A stretch of 64,000 bases of DNA from Chitinophagaceae bacterium (GTDB lineage Bacteria; Bacteroidota; Bacteroidia; Chitinophagales; Chitinophagaceae), in NCBI GenBank assembly GCA_016720745.1, contig JADKKA010000018.1:620001-684000 (forward strand). Direction: 5' to 3'. The position numbers were made by a program, and so were the translations under genes. The notes below the pieces were generated by a model. That model saw nothing but the letters and a program-made list of their open reading frames with translations, did no database searches and was not told where the DNA came from. This document shows positions 44,301 through 52,753 of the stretch, in pieces. Each line of letters starts with the position of its first letter. Positions within the stretch are counted from its first letter, which is position 1.

Positions 44301-44646
44301 CGGGAACCGCACCGATGTCCGCTGGATGTTCCTGCAGGAACCAACATCAAAAGAAGGGTTACTGATTGTGGCCGACAGTCTGCTCAGCATGAGTGCATGG
44401 CCCTATACCGAAGAGAACCTCTCAAAAGCTAAACATACCAACGAGCTGAAGGATGCAGGATTTATTACCGTCAATATTGATTTAGTACAAATGGGTGTAG
44501 GCGGTAATGACAGCTGGAGCGATGTGGCCGCGCCTTTGGAGCAGTATCAGATCAAGGCAGGGGATTATCATTATTCTTTTTACCTGGGGCCGGTGAATGG
44601 GAAGGTTAAAAGCCCGGCGGTAAGGGCGAAGGAAATAAAGTATTGA
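41344..44646 (+). CDS. GH2 beta-galactosidase, LacZ-like, exported
   Basis: 1100 residues, close to E. coli LacZ in length and domain order: sugar-binding domain ('VPSNWEMQGYDKPIY'), two immunoglobulin-like domains, the TIM barrel, and the beta-galactosidase small-chain domain (about 835-1095). The acid/base is Glu501 in 'SLGNEAGSGPNH' and the nucleophile Glu596 in 'FCEYAHAMGNS'. The N-terminus has a signal peptide ending 'LEAQ'. It starts 6 bp after the dehydratase gene and is the last gene of that tight group; a repeat-bearing gap follows. Confidence 0.93.
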   Translation: MNRLNYILITAFAFCLLQTELEAQLVDKTPAPVPVAPALYQREPYEDPLVSGINRDAARATAYSFASLSDALQNEREKSGRYLSLNGDWDFAFALKPGDEPSNFYQSKVSGWKKIPVPSNWEMQGYDKPIYKSAVYPFRPVNPPYVPKDYNGVGCYQRSFTVPANWNGMNITLHFGGVSSAYKLWINGKFAGYAEDSFLPSEFNITPYLQAGENIISVWVIRWSDGSFLEDQDQWRLSGIHREVYLQAEPKLRVADFFYQTKLDKDYQNALLSIRPRIENGSGKEMSGYILKAELFDANDSAILKEPLVKKADEIINEIHPRLDRVKFGVLETTILQPQKWSPEQPYLYKLVLSLSDSTGKVLEYKTCNLGFRSIEFRKSDSKLLINGKLTYLYGVNRPDHHPTKGKALSREDIFNDIRTMKQFNFNCVRLSHYPSDPFLLDCCDRFGILVIDEANLETHGLGGKLSHDPAWAGAYIERVSRMALRDKNHPSIIMWSLGNEAGSGPNHAAMAGWIKDFDMTRPLHYEPAMGSPKEEGYIAPGDPRYLKSNDHSHRIQNPLDQYYVDVVSRMYPSDYTAALLANQQNGDQRPIFFCEYAHAMGNSAGNLKEFWDQWRSTPRIIGGCIWEFKDQGLEKTDSAGLKYYAYGGDYGEKYFDNFTIKGVVASDGRPKAAMYECKRIFQPIECSWADSVKDLIRISNRSEVLNANHYTAYINIHEDGNIILRKMIGGISVAAASTVDFPISQWMPAMKAASEYHADIQFVLQKPTDWAPAGFVISSNQLTIKEAVRGKKTKSSASSMKLQSSTNDFTITAGQTKVVVGNTGKGGLLSLQYKGKELLQQPLLPDFTRPLTDNDRRGWKPQRKLKQWYEAAPQLVKTVATESKEEIKIFAEYTLIQDSARLIIWYTITPDGVVKLDYFLRANPALPNIPKIGMQLATRKEYRQIEYFGRGPMENYTDRRYGFDAGLYRQDINDFIEPYAVPQENGNRTDVRWMFLQEPTSKEGLLIVADSLLSMSAWPYTEENLSKAKHTNELKDAGFITVNIDLVQMGVGGNDSWSDVAAPLEQYQIKAGDYHYSFYLGPVNGKVKSPAVRAKEIKY

Positions 44647-44660
44647 TGAATATAAGATTT

Positions 44661-44796
44661 TTCACCGCAAAGAGCAAAGAAAAAAGGTATCGCAAGGAGG
44701 TTTAACAGCTAAAACTTATTATCTTTTTTGCAATGAGGCACAGAGATAAGCACTCTTTGCGAAATTCCTTCGCGCCCTCGCTTCTTAGCGGTTAAT
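44661..44796 (+). repeat. Imperfect inverted repeat element in the gap between GH2 and a propeller gene
   Basis: The left end reads CACCGCAAAGAGCAAAG and the right end, as reverse complement, begins AACCGCTAAGAAGCGAGG, so the two ends are imperfect inverted copies. The middle contains CGCAAGGAGG and its near complement CCTTCGCG. It has no coding sense. Elements with CGCAAAG...CTTTGCG ends are common between genes in Bacteroidota. It could act as a transcript hairpin separating two operons. Confidence 0.6.
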
Positions 44797-44824
44797 TATT
44801 ACGCTTTTGTAAAATGCTTTAATA

Positions 44825-45922
44825 ATGACCAAACCAATATTTAATATCTTTCTCCTCTTGCTCTTTATTCATTTACGGCTCCTCCCATGCCCAGCCATCC
44901 GTTCCCCCTCCCGGATGCAGGAAATCTACCATGAAGTAAAGACGCCTTACAAATACGGAATGGTTCTCACCCCAACCGATAGCACCAAAAAATATGATTG
45001 CCCTTCGGTCTTCCGCCAGGGAAAAAACTGGTTCATGACCTATATCGTCTTCGATGGCAGGGGTTATGAAACATGGATTGCCAAAAGCAAGGACCTGCTC
45101 CACTGGACTACCATCGGCCGTATCTTATCATTCGGCGATACCAGTAAAGGAAAAAATGCCAGCGACTGGGATGCCAGTCAGCGCGCTGGCTATATCGCCT
45201 TACAGGATCATGATTGGGGTGGTACTTATGCATTGAGACAGTACCGCAAAAATCGCTGGATGAGTTATATCGGCGGAAAGGAAACCGGTTATGAAAGCGG
45301 TGATCTCAGTATTGGCATTGCCTATTCCTATGGCAACCTGGGCCGTGCCAAGGAATGGTACCGTAAACCTCAACCAGTGCTGACCGCAAAAGACTCAGCT
45401 GTACGCTGGTGGGAAAACAAAAAATTATACAAAAGCACCGTGATCTGGGATAATGATCGCACTTTAGGTCATCCCTTTGTGATGTATTATAATGCCAACG
45501 GCGATACCAGCAACAATACTCCCAAATGGCGCTGGTTCGAAAGAATCGGTATGGCAGTCAGTGATGACATGCTTGAATGGAAAAGATACAAGACCGATCC
45601 GGTGGTACATCATAAGATCGGCATCACCGGAGATCCGATGATCCAGAAGATCGGAAATACCTGGGTGATGTTTTATTTCGGTGCTTTCTGGGAAAACAGA
45701 AAGAATGAAGCCTTCAACCGTTTTGCCTGCAGTTATGACCTGGTGAACTGGACCGATTGGGAAGGAGAAGACCTCATCCGTTCCTCTGAACCCTATGATG
45801 CCAAATATGCCCACAAACCCTTTGTGATAAAATGGAAGGGAGTGGTCTATCATTTTTACTGTGCCGTTGATAAAAAAGATACCAGGGGTATTGCGGTTGC
45901 TACTTCAAAGGATTTGAAATAG
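44825..45922 (+). CDS. Exported five-bladed beta-propeller glycosidase-like protein (GH43/GH117-type)
   Basis: 365 residues beginning with a hydrophobic export signal. The sequence repeats short blade motifs: 'DCPSVFRQGKNWFMTYIVFD', 'DLSIGIAYSYGNLG', 'GITGDPMIQKIGNTWVMFYF' and 'YAHKPFVIKWKGVVYHFYC'. Acidic residues in 'YDCPSV', 'TGDPMI' and possibly 'NEAFN' would be candidates for the active site. The precise CAZy family is not clear to me; GH43, GH117 or GH130-type propellers are all possible. It lies in a separate transcription unit after a 178-bp gap holding an inverted repeat. Confidence 0.75.
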   Translation: MTKPIFNIFLLLLFIHLRLLPCPAIRSPSRMQEIYHEVKTPYKYGMVLTPTDSTKKYDCPSVFRQGKNWFMTYIVFDGRGYETWIAKSKDLLHWTTIGRILSFGDTSKGKNASDWDASQRAGYIALQDHDWGGTYALRQYRKNRWMSYIGGKETGYESGDLSIGIAYSYGNLGRAKEWYRKPQPVLTAKDSAVRWWENKKLYKSTVIWDNDRTLGHPFVMYYNANGDTSNNTPKWRWFERIGMAVSDDMLEWKRYKTDPVVHHKIGITGDPMIQKIGNTWVMFYFGAFWENRKNEAFNRFACSYDLVNWTDWEGEDLIRSSEPYDAKYAHKPFVIKWKGVVYHFYCAVDKKDTRGIAVATSKDLK

Positions 45923-45951
45923 AAACTGAATACCGGAACCTGTCATTAAAA

Positions 45952-48900
45952 TTGAAAAGATTTATATACATATACCTGATGCTTCTTTGTTTGCTGCGTA
46001 CAACAGCAGAAGCGCAGTCTGTTCCCTACAAGGATCCGATCGAAAAAGCATTCTACCAGCCTAATTCCGCTGCCAAACCCTGGGTGTTCTGGTACTGGTT
46101 ACATGGAGCCACATCCAAACAAGGTATCACCGCTGATCTGGAAGCCATGAAAGAAGTGGGGATCGGTGGCGCCTACCTGATGCCCATTAAAGACACGAAT
46201 TCAAAAATTCCTTTTCAGCCTCAGGTACGACAGCTGACTCCCGCTTTCTGGGAGATGGTAAAGTTTGCCTTGCAGGAAGCCAAACGTTTGAAACTTGAAA
46301 TAGGTGTTCATTTCAGTGATGGATTTGCACTCGCCGGTGGTCCCTGGATCAAACCGGAAATGAGCATGCAAAAACTCAGCTGGTCAAAAGTGATTGTTAC
46401 CAGGGCAGACAAAGCACCCCTGGTTTTGCCCCAGCCTCCCATGAAGGAAAATTATTATCAGGATATTGCCGTCTATGCCTATCCCGCGAATTATACTAAT
46501 GAAATCATTGCCCGCGGTTTTCGTCCGGAAGTGACGACCAGCACCGGTGCCCCTGCTTCTTTTCTCTGCCAGCGTGATAGTAAAGAAACCTTTCGGGCTG
46601 ACAGCAATGCATGGATACAATATAGTTATCCCGCACCCGTGACTGTCAGGCAGATTGAAATCAAAAAACAGAACAATGCCTACCAGTCACAACGCTTCAT
46701 CATTCAGCAAAGTGATGATGGCATTCAATTTACTGCAGTAGATACATTAGAACCACCGCGACATGGCTGGCAGGATTGGGATGAACCCTATACCCATGCC
46801 ATAAAAAAATTCACAGCCAAACATATCCGATTTGTCTGGCAGAAAGAAGGCACCGAACCCGGCAGCGAAGACCTCGATGCAGCCAAATGGAAGACAGCCC
46901 TGCGGGTACAGGGTATTTATATAAGCGATGAACCGGTGATCAGTCATTACCAGGGCAAGAACGGAAGTATCTGGCGACTGGCCCCTGCCACCACGACAAA
47001 TGAAGTGAGTAAGGAAGATGCTGTGCCATTAAAAAGTATCATCAATCTGACCAGTAAACTGGATAAGGCAGGAAGACTGCATTGGACCGCACCCGATGAT
47101 CGCGATTGGGTGATTGTACGGGTCGGACATACTTCCACAGGCTATAACAATGCCACGGGCGGTGGAGGAAAGGGTTTGGAGTGTGATAAATTCAGTCCTG
47201 CTGCAGCTACTTTGCAATTCAATAACTGGTTTGGAAAATTCTATACGGAAACGGATCCTGTATTAGCCCGACAGGTCATTAAAGTTTTTCATCTCGACAG
47301 CTGGGAATGTGGTAGCCAGAACTGGAGCAGTAATTTTGCAGCGGAGTTTAAAAAGAGAAGAGGATATGATCTGCTGCCTTATTTATTGGTGATGACCGGT
47401 GTTCCTGTGCAGGATATTCAGCAATCGGAAAAAGTTTTGTACGATGTACGGCAAACCATCGCCGAACTCGTGAATGATCAGTTCTATGCCACCCTCGCTA
47501 AACTGGCTAAAACAAAGGGTTGTCGTTTCAGTGCAGAAAGTATTGCGCCCACTTTTATGAGTGATGGACTGATGCAATATCAATATGCCGATATGCCCAT
47601 GGGTGAGTTCTGGGTGAATAGTCCCACCCACGATAAACCCAACGATATGTTCGATGCCATCAGCGGCGCACATATCTATGGAAAGAATATTGTACAGGCA
47701 GAAGCATTCACCACTTTGCGCAGCGACTGGAGTGAACATCCCGGCAATCTCAAATCATTGGGCGATCGTGCTTTTGCATCCGGTATCAATAAACTGGCCC
47801 TGCATGTTTTTATGCATAATCCCTGGCTGAATAAAAAACCCGGGATCACACTGGATGGCATCGGATTATTTTATCAGCGCGATCAAACCTGGTTCAAACA
47901 AAGCAGTGTTTGGATCGACTACCTGCGTCGTAGCCAGTCTTTATTGCAAATGGGTCAGCCGGTGGTGGATATTGCCGTTTTCACCGGATTGGCCTTGCCC
48001 AGGCGGTCGCTCCTCCCGAAAAATTGGTTGAATACATTACCCGGATTGATGGGAGGACAAAAGGGTGAAGGCGGAAAAGGAAAGACTGCAAAACAAGGGC
48101 AACCTCACACGGGAGTTACCGGCTGCTGTGGTACATAGTGCCAACATGGCCGATCCGGAAAATGATATTGATGTATTGAGGGGCTACAAATATGATTGTT
48201 TCAATCCCGATGTATTGCTGAAGATGAAAGTACAGAACGGAAGGGCGATTAGTCCCGGAGGAGCTTCCTATAAAGTACTGGTCTTTCCGGAAACCAATTT
48301 CGGTGCTGCGGGTGAAAGGAAGGAACTGGCCATCCTGCTAAAGTTGGAGGAACTGGCAAAGGCTGGTGTAAAGATCATCATGCCGGAATCAAATCAGCGG
48401 ACTGGCTCCTCCTAATCCTGCAGGCCCCTTTTACCAAAAATAATTTAGCAGAACTGGGATTTGCCTGCGGATGTTTGAAAAAGTGAATCATCCCATCATG
48501 CTGGACCCATCGCCGAAATGGAACAACAGATTTTTATTTTGCTAACAATCAGCTGAAATGCTGCACAGCTTCTTTTTTTTCAGAGCCACGCAAAAAGCCT
48601 GAATTGATTGAATCCCGTAACGGTGAAAGTCAGAACCCAGGGCTCCGGGGATTAGAAAACTTAAGGAGTGATCCGCTTTATTCCACTGGAAGCGCATGAA
48701 TCTGTTTTTGTTGTTTTCAGAAAAGCACCGGTAAAGGATTTGCAAATCCGGATGGGAAGATTGCACAATCTCAATATTAGCAGATCCTGGGTGGCAAGGT
48801 TTTAAAACGGGGAACAATTCCTGACTTCAAAAAGACTCCAGACTGGTCGATTTCCCGGCATACATCCCTGAAGTCTTATTCAGCCTTTTCTGGTACTCTA

Positions 48901-49229
48901 TCACAGACAATTTTCATTTGTCCGGAAATAATAAGGCAAAAATTTTGGGACAATATGGATACGCCATTCATGATATTGCCACTGTTCGCATCAATGGAAG
49001 GAATTGCGGATCTTATGGACGCGCCCTACCAGCTGGATATTTCAAAATTCCTGAAACCGGGAAAAACAATATTGAAATCGAAGTTACCAATACCTGGCGC
49101 AACCGCCTGATCGGGGATGAGCTGAATCCCGCCAGCCGAAGTACCTGGTACAATTCGCCCTATTCATTAAAAAACAAACCCCTGCTTCCTGCCGGTATTA
49201 CCGGAGAAGTAAAAATTTTAATACGATGA
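45952..49229 (+). pseudogene. GH106 alpha-L-rhamnosidase, frameshifted in its last third
   Basis: The first 700 residues are a clean GH106 enzyme from a TTG start, with signal peptide ending 'AEAQ' and the diagnostic 'WYWLHGATSKQGITADLEAM'. Near 48055-48065 the frame shifts; the continuation in another frame reads 'VVHSANMADPENDIDVLRGY'. Between about 48390 and 48900 at least five more shifts or stops occur, yet GH106-like peptides ('DFYFANNQLK', 'PLEAHESVFVVFRKA') persist in alternating frames. The last piece, from about 48846, ends normally with 'IEVTNTWRNRLIGDE' and the stop overlaps the next gene (ATGA). Shifts are indel-rich and substitution-poor, so a poor consensus is as likely as decay. 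Confidence 0.85.
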
Positions 49230-51571
49230 GGAAACAAGTATTGCTTTTGATGTTGTTGATGGCTTGCTACAATAGCATCCTGGCCCAACTACCGTCTTCT
49301 TATAATATTGTATGGACTACCCAAAGCAAAAATCCCTCTGAGTCCATGCCCTGCGGCGGACACAGCATGGGGTTGAATGTATGGGTGGAGAATGGGGAGC
49401 TGCTGATCTATGCCAATCAGAGCGGTGCCCTCAATGAAGATAATAACCTGATGAAGGCGGGCAGGATCCGGGTGAAATGCAATCCCAATCCTTTTGATGG
49501 AAAGGTATTCAGACAGGAACTGCATTTACAGGAAGGATATATTACAGTAGCAGGGGAGAACAATGGAATCAAGGCCACCGCCCGTATCTGGGTGAACGCT
49601 TTTGATCCTATTGCGCATATTGATATATCCGCTTCCAAAAAAATTACTGTGGAAGCCAGCTATGAAAACTGGCGCTACAAGGAACGTCCATTGGTAAAAA
49701 GAGAAAATTTTTCCAACTCCTGGAAATGGGCACCACCCGCTAATAAAACGTATAGCCGCGACAGTATTGAATTCTGGACTGGGGCTGTCCGCTTTCATCA
49801 CAACAACGGACCCCGTACCATCTTTGATACCACGGTGGCCTATCAGGGAATGAATGAAGTTAAAAAGCAACTCTACGATCCATTGAAAAACCGGGTCTTT
49901 GGCGGTGTGTTCGGGGGATATGGATTTGAACCGGCAGGCACTGTTTCCGGAGTTTATGAAGGAACGGATTTTATGGCCTGGAAACTCAGGAGCGAAAAAG
50001 CCGCTTCAACTCACAAGTTAAAACTGGTTTTATGCAATAGCCAGGATCAGTATACGGAAACTATTCTGTCAACTTCTCTATGGTACCTGAAGGCAGCAAT
50101 GATTTATAGTCTGGAGGAAGAGAAGACCGCCTTTCCAAAAACGGTTCAGTGGTGGAAGGATTTCTGGAACCGCAGCTTTATCTATATCGATAAAAATAAA
50201 GTCAACAGCAGCAGCTGGTCCATTGCCCGCAACTACCAGCTTTTCCGTTACCAGCTGGGCTGCAATGCCAAAGGGGAATGGCCCACCAAGTTCAATGGCG
50301 GGTTATTTACCGTGGATCCGTATTATACTGATTCGGTGAACAAGGGATTGAGTCCCGATTATCGCAACTGGGGTGGGGGAGTGCATACGGCACAGAACCA
50401 GCGGCTGGTCTATTTCCCGATGATCAGGAGCGGTGACTTTGATTTATTACAGTCACAGTTTGAGTTTTACCTGCGGATACAAAAAAATGCAGAGTTAAGA
50501 AGTAAAGTGTACTGGAACCATGAGGGAGCCTGCTTCACCGAGCAGATGGAAAACTACGGACTGCCCAATTATGCAGAGTATGGTTCCAAAAGACCGGCTG
50601 ATTTCGACAAAGGAGTGGAATACAATGCCTGGCTGGAATATGAGTGGGATACCGTGTTTGAATTTTGTCTGATGATGTTGCAGGAAAGCCGTTACACCGG
50701 AAAAGATATCAGCAGCAAGGTTCCCTTTATCATGAGCTGTCTCCGCTTTTTTGATGAACACTATAAATACCTGGCCAGGAAAAGGGGCATCAAAGAGCTG
50801 GATGGAAATGGTCACCTGGTTTTGTATCCGGGTTCAGCAGGGGAAACTTATAAAATGGCGAACAATGCCAGTTCTACTATTGCCGCTTTGCAAACCGTCA
50901 GCAAAGAATTACTGGAGCAGTTGCAGCAACGTCCGAATGATCCGGTAAAGGACAGCAGTCTACTGCAATCCATCCAGTACCTGAATGCATTCATTAAAAG
51001 AATTCCCCCACTGAACTATTCCAGCATCAACGGACATACCGCCATCGCTCCTGCCAAAACCTGGGAAAGGATCAATAACGAAGAGCCCATGGCCCTGTAT
51101 CCTGTTTTTCCCTGGGGCATGTATGGCGTGGGTAAACCCGGATTGGATACGGCCCTCAATACCTGGAACTATGATCCCGATGCATTGCGATTCCGCAGTC
51201 ACAAAGGATGGAAGCAGGACAATATCTGGGCTGCCCGTCTGGGACTCCGGGAGGAAGCCTGGCGCCTCAATGAATTGAAACTGGCCGATGCCCCCCGTCG
51301 TTTCCCCGGTTTCTGGGGACCGGGCTTCGACTGGGTACCCGATCATAACTGGGGCGGCAGCGGCATGATCGGCCTCCAGGAAATGTTATTGCAAACCGAT
51401 GGCAAAAGGATCTTACTCTTCCCCGCCTGGCCGAAGGATAAAGATGTTCATTTTAAATTACATGCTCCCTACAATACAACGGTGGAAGCCAGAATGGAAG
51501 AATGGGAAACTGGAAATGCTGAAAGTGATGCCGGAGGAGAGGAGGGGGATGTGGAGATGATGTTGAAGTGA
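49226..51571 (+). CDS. GH95-like (alpha/alpha)6 protein with N-terminal DUF5703 domain, exported
   Basis: 781 residues, signal peptide ending 'NSILAQ'. The N-terminal beta-sandwich (about 25-270) with 'YNIVWTTQSKNPSESMPCGG' is the DUF5703 pattern seen ahead of GH95-type barrels. The barrel (about 290-700) has 'WNHEGACFTEQMENYG', 'LDGNGHLVLYPGSAGETYK' and 'GWKQDNIWAARLGL'. GH95 enzymes hydrolyse alpha-L-fucosides or alpha-L-galactosides, and RG-II contains both sugars. The C-terminus ends in an acidic tail. It is the last plus-strand gene of the locus and is coupled to the broken GH106 gene by a 4-bp overlap. Confidence 0.82.
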   Translation: MRKQVLLLMLLMACYNSILAQLPSSYNIVWTTQSKNPSESMPCGGHSMGLNVWVENGELLIYANQSGALNEDNNLMKAGRIRVKCNPNPFDGKVFRQELHLQEGYITVAGENNGIKATARIWVNAFDPIAHIDISASKKITVEASYENWRYKERPLVKRENFSNSWKWAPPANKTYSRDSIEFWTGAVRFHHNNGPRTIFDTTVAYQGMNEVKKQLYDPLKNRVFGGVFGGYGFEPAGTVSGVYEGTDFMAWKLRSEKAASTHKLKLVLCNSQDQYTETILSTSLWYLKAAMIYSLEEEKTAFPKTVQWWKDFWNRSFIYIDKNKVNSSSWSIARNYQLFRYQLGCNAKGEWPTKFNGGLFTVDPYYTDSVNKGLSPDYRNWGGGVHTAQNQRLVYFPMIRSGDFDLLQSQFEFYLRIQKNAELRSKVYWNHEGACFTEQMENYGLPNYAEYGSKRPADFDKGVEYNAWLEYEWDTVFEFCLMMLQESRYTGKDISSKVPFIMSCLRFFDEHYKYLARKRGIKELDGNGHLVLYPGSAGETYKMANNASSTIAALQTVSKELLEQLQQRPNDPVKDSSLLQSIQYLNAFIKRIPPLNYSSINGHTAIAPAKTWERINNEEPMALYPVFPWGMYGVGKPGLDTALNTWNYDPDALRFRSHKGWKQDNIWAARLGLREEAWRLNELKLADAPRRFPGFWGPGFDWVPDHNWGGSGMIGLQEMLLQTDGKRILLFPAWPKDKDVHFKLHAPYNTTVEARMEEWETGNAESDAGGEEGDVEMMLK

Positions 51572-51650
51572 TTTAGGATAGTTTGGTCGTTTGACTAGTG
51601 TTTCAATGATGGACTGCTTACCATGATGCAAGGGTAAATTTTGTTTTGTT

Positions 51651-51962
51651 ATGCGAAGTTCAAAAATCCAAATCAAGATTTATATTGTACTTAAAGTATT
51701 AGCTTGATATTTTATTGCGTTTGTATTGTTTTTATGGTGTATGGACCGCTGCAAGATTTGACCCTGCGAAACTACTAAAGAACTCTATTTACTGCGGGCA
51801 AGAAATTTTGCTATAGTTCTATTTTTATTCTCCATTATAGAAGCTCTTTTATACAGGCTGATCTTTAAAAGATGGTATCGTGCAGGTTCATTCCTAAAAA
51901 GTATTGCAACATTGACTCTTTTGGGAGTGCTAATCTTTCTACTATTTGCGTTTGGAATATAG
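51651..51962 (+). pseudogene. Small membrane protein with two in-frame TGA stops
   Basis: From ATG 51651 a single frame runs to TAG at 51960 with only two interruptions, TGA at 51705 and TGA at 51759. If both were tryptophan codons (TGG), the product would be a 103-residue protein with a hydrophobic helix around 'YFIAFVLFLW', then 'NFAIVLFLFSIIEALLYRLI' and 'SIATLTLLGVLIFLLFAFGI'. No indel is needed. The gene looks like a recently inactivated small membrane protein, unrelated to the pectin genes. The family is not recognised. The stretch 51572-51650 before it shows nothing. Confidence 0.5.
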
Positions 51963-51969
51963 GTTTTCT

Positions 51970-52052
51970 TCTCCAACGGGTCTCATCTAGCATGCAAAAC
52001 AAATAGATGAAAACACGAGAGGGCACGTTGGGAAGAAATATAATTGTGATAG
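51970..52052 (+). repeat. Repeat family A, degenerate left-half copy
   Basis: Begins CTCCAACGGGTCTC and ends GAGGGCACGTTGGG, so its ends form a hairpin with about ten pairs. It matches the left half of the fuller copies at 53861 and 55287, including the shared CGAGAGGG core. The stretch to 52106 has a purine-rich tail (GGAAGGAGGGG) like the right end of the other copies, then nothing recognisable. Confidence 0.65.
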
Positions 52053-52106
52053 AGGAGCGTTTGCGAAAAAGGAAGGAGGGGTTTTATAATCTTCGGTTTG
52101 TTTGGA

Positions 52107-52518
52107 CTATGACCTTTTAGTCATTTGTTTGAATTTATCAATGTCCAGGTAGATGATACCCCAGTTGTGACCATCTAAATCTTCAATATTTCTCACTTGC
52201 ATAAAGCCTTCATCAATCATCGGTGTTGATTCGGTTCCTCCTGCTTTTATGCCCTTTTCAATCATTTCGTTAACCTTGGCAAGGCTTTCTACCGGAAGTG
52301 TAAAAGTCGCAATTGCATTTTTAGCATCAGGAAGGTCTTTTTATTCCCGGATTTGAACATTTCGTATGTCTGCAGCATCAAATAAATTTGATCACCCCAT
52401 GTCATACATTTTGATTATCAAATGTGAATAAAGGGATTGACCGCAAACCTAATTGGCTATAGAAATTCATGGATGCGCTCACATCTTTTACAGGCAGATT
52501 GATAAATATTTGTTTCAT
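52107..52518 (-). pseudogene. VOC/glyoxalase-superfamily protein, frameshifted
   Basis: On the minus strand from ATG 52518 the frame reads 'MKQIFINLPVKDVSASMNFY', the usual N-terminus of the VOC/glyoxalase fold. It hits TGA near 52404 but continues in another frame as 'MTWGDQIYLMLQTYEMF'. After an AAAAA run near 52340 it continues in the third frame as 'LPDAKNAIATFTLPVESL' and 'NIEDLDGHNWGIIYLDID', ending in TAG at 52107. So an approximately 135-residue protein is present in three frames, with two frameshifts. Members bind metal and act on small molecules, often as resistance or isomerase proteins. The encoded family is clear; whether it is functional is not. Confidence 0.75.
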
Positions 52519-52639
52519 AATTGCTTCAAAATAAATTTATAACCTGATCATATCAAGTGGGATTTCAGACATTTTTTGGGCACTTTGCGTCAGGATGTTG
52601 TATGGACAACAGATTAATGAAATAGCCTTTTACATTCTT

Positions 52640-52750
52640 CTCAGCCGGGTCCCTCCGCAGTTATTTTATTATAACGTCAAGCTTACTGTATGCAGTAAGC
52701 TTGATTTTTGATGTACTATATTTGAGATGGAGGAGACTCGGCGGGGAAGG
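52640..52750 (+). repeat. Repeat family A, right-half copy
   Basis: Runs from CAGCCGGGTCCCTCCGCAG to GGAGGAGACTCGGCGGGGA. It matches the right halves of the copies at 53861 and 55287 (GAGTCCCTCCTCAGTTATT ... GGAGGAGAC). Its end lies 3 bp from the stop codon of the minus-strand pseudogene that ends at 52754. A perfect 11-bp stem lies inside it. Confidence 0.7.
52678..52703. terminator. Perfect 11-bp hairpin inside a repeat, terminator-like
   Basis: CAAGCTTACTG, loop TATG, CAGTAAGCTTG, followed on the plus strand by ATTTTTG. It lies downstream of the minus-strand gene ending at 52754 and could stop transcription, though the U-tract is on the plus side. Other copies of the repeat have imperfect sequence in this place. 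Confidence 0.45.
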
Positions 52751-52753
52751 GCA

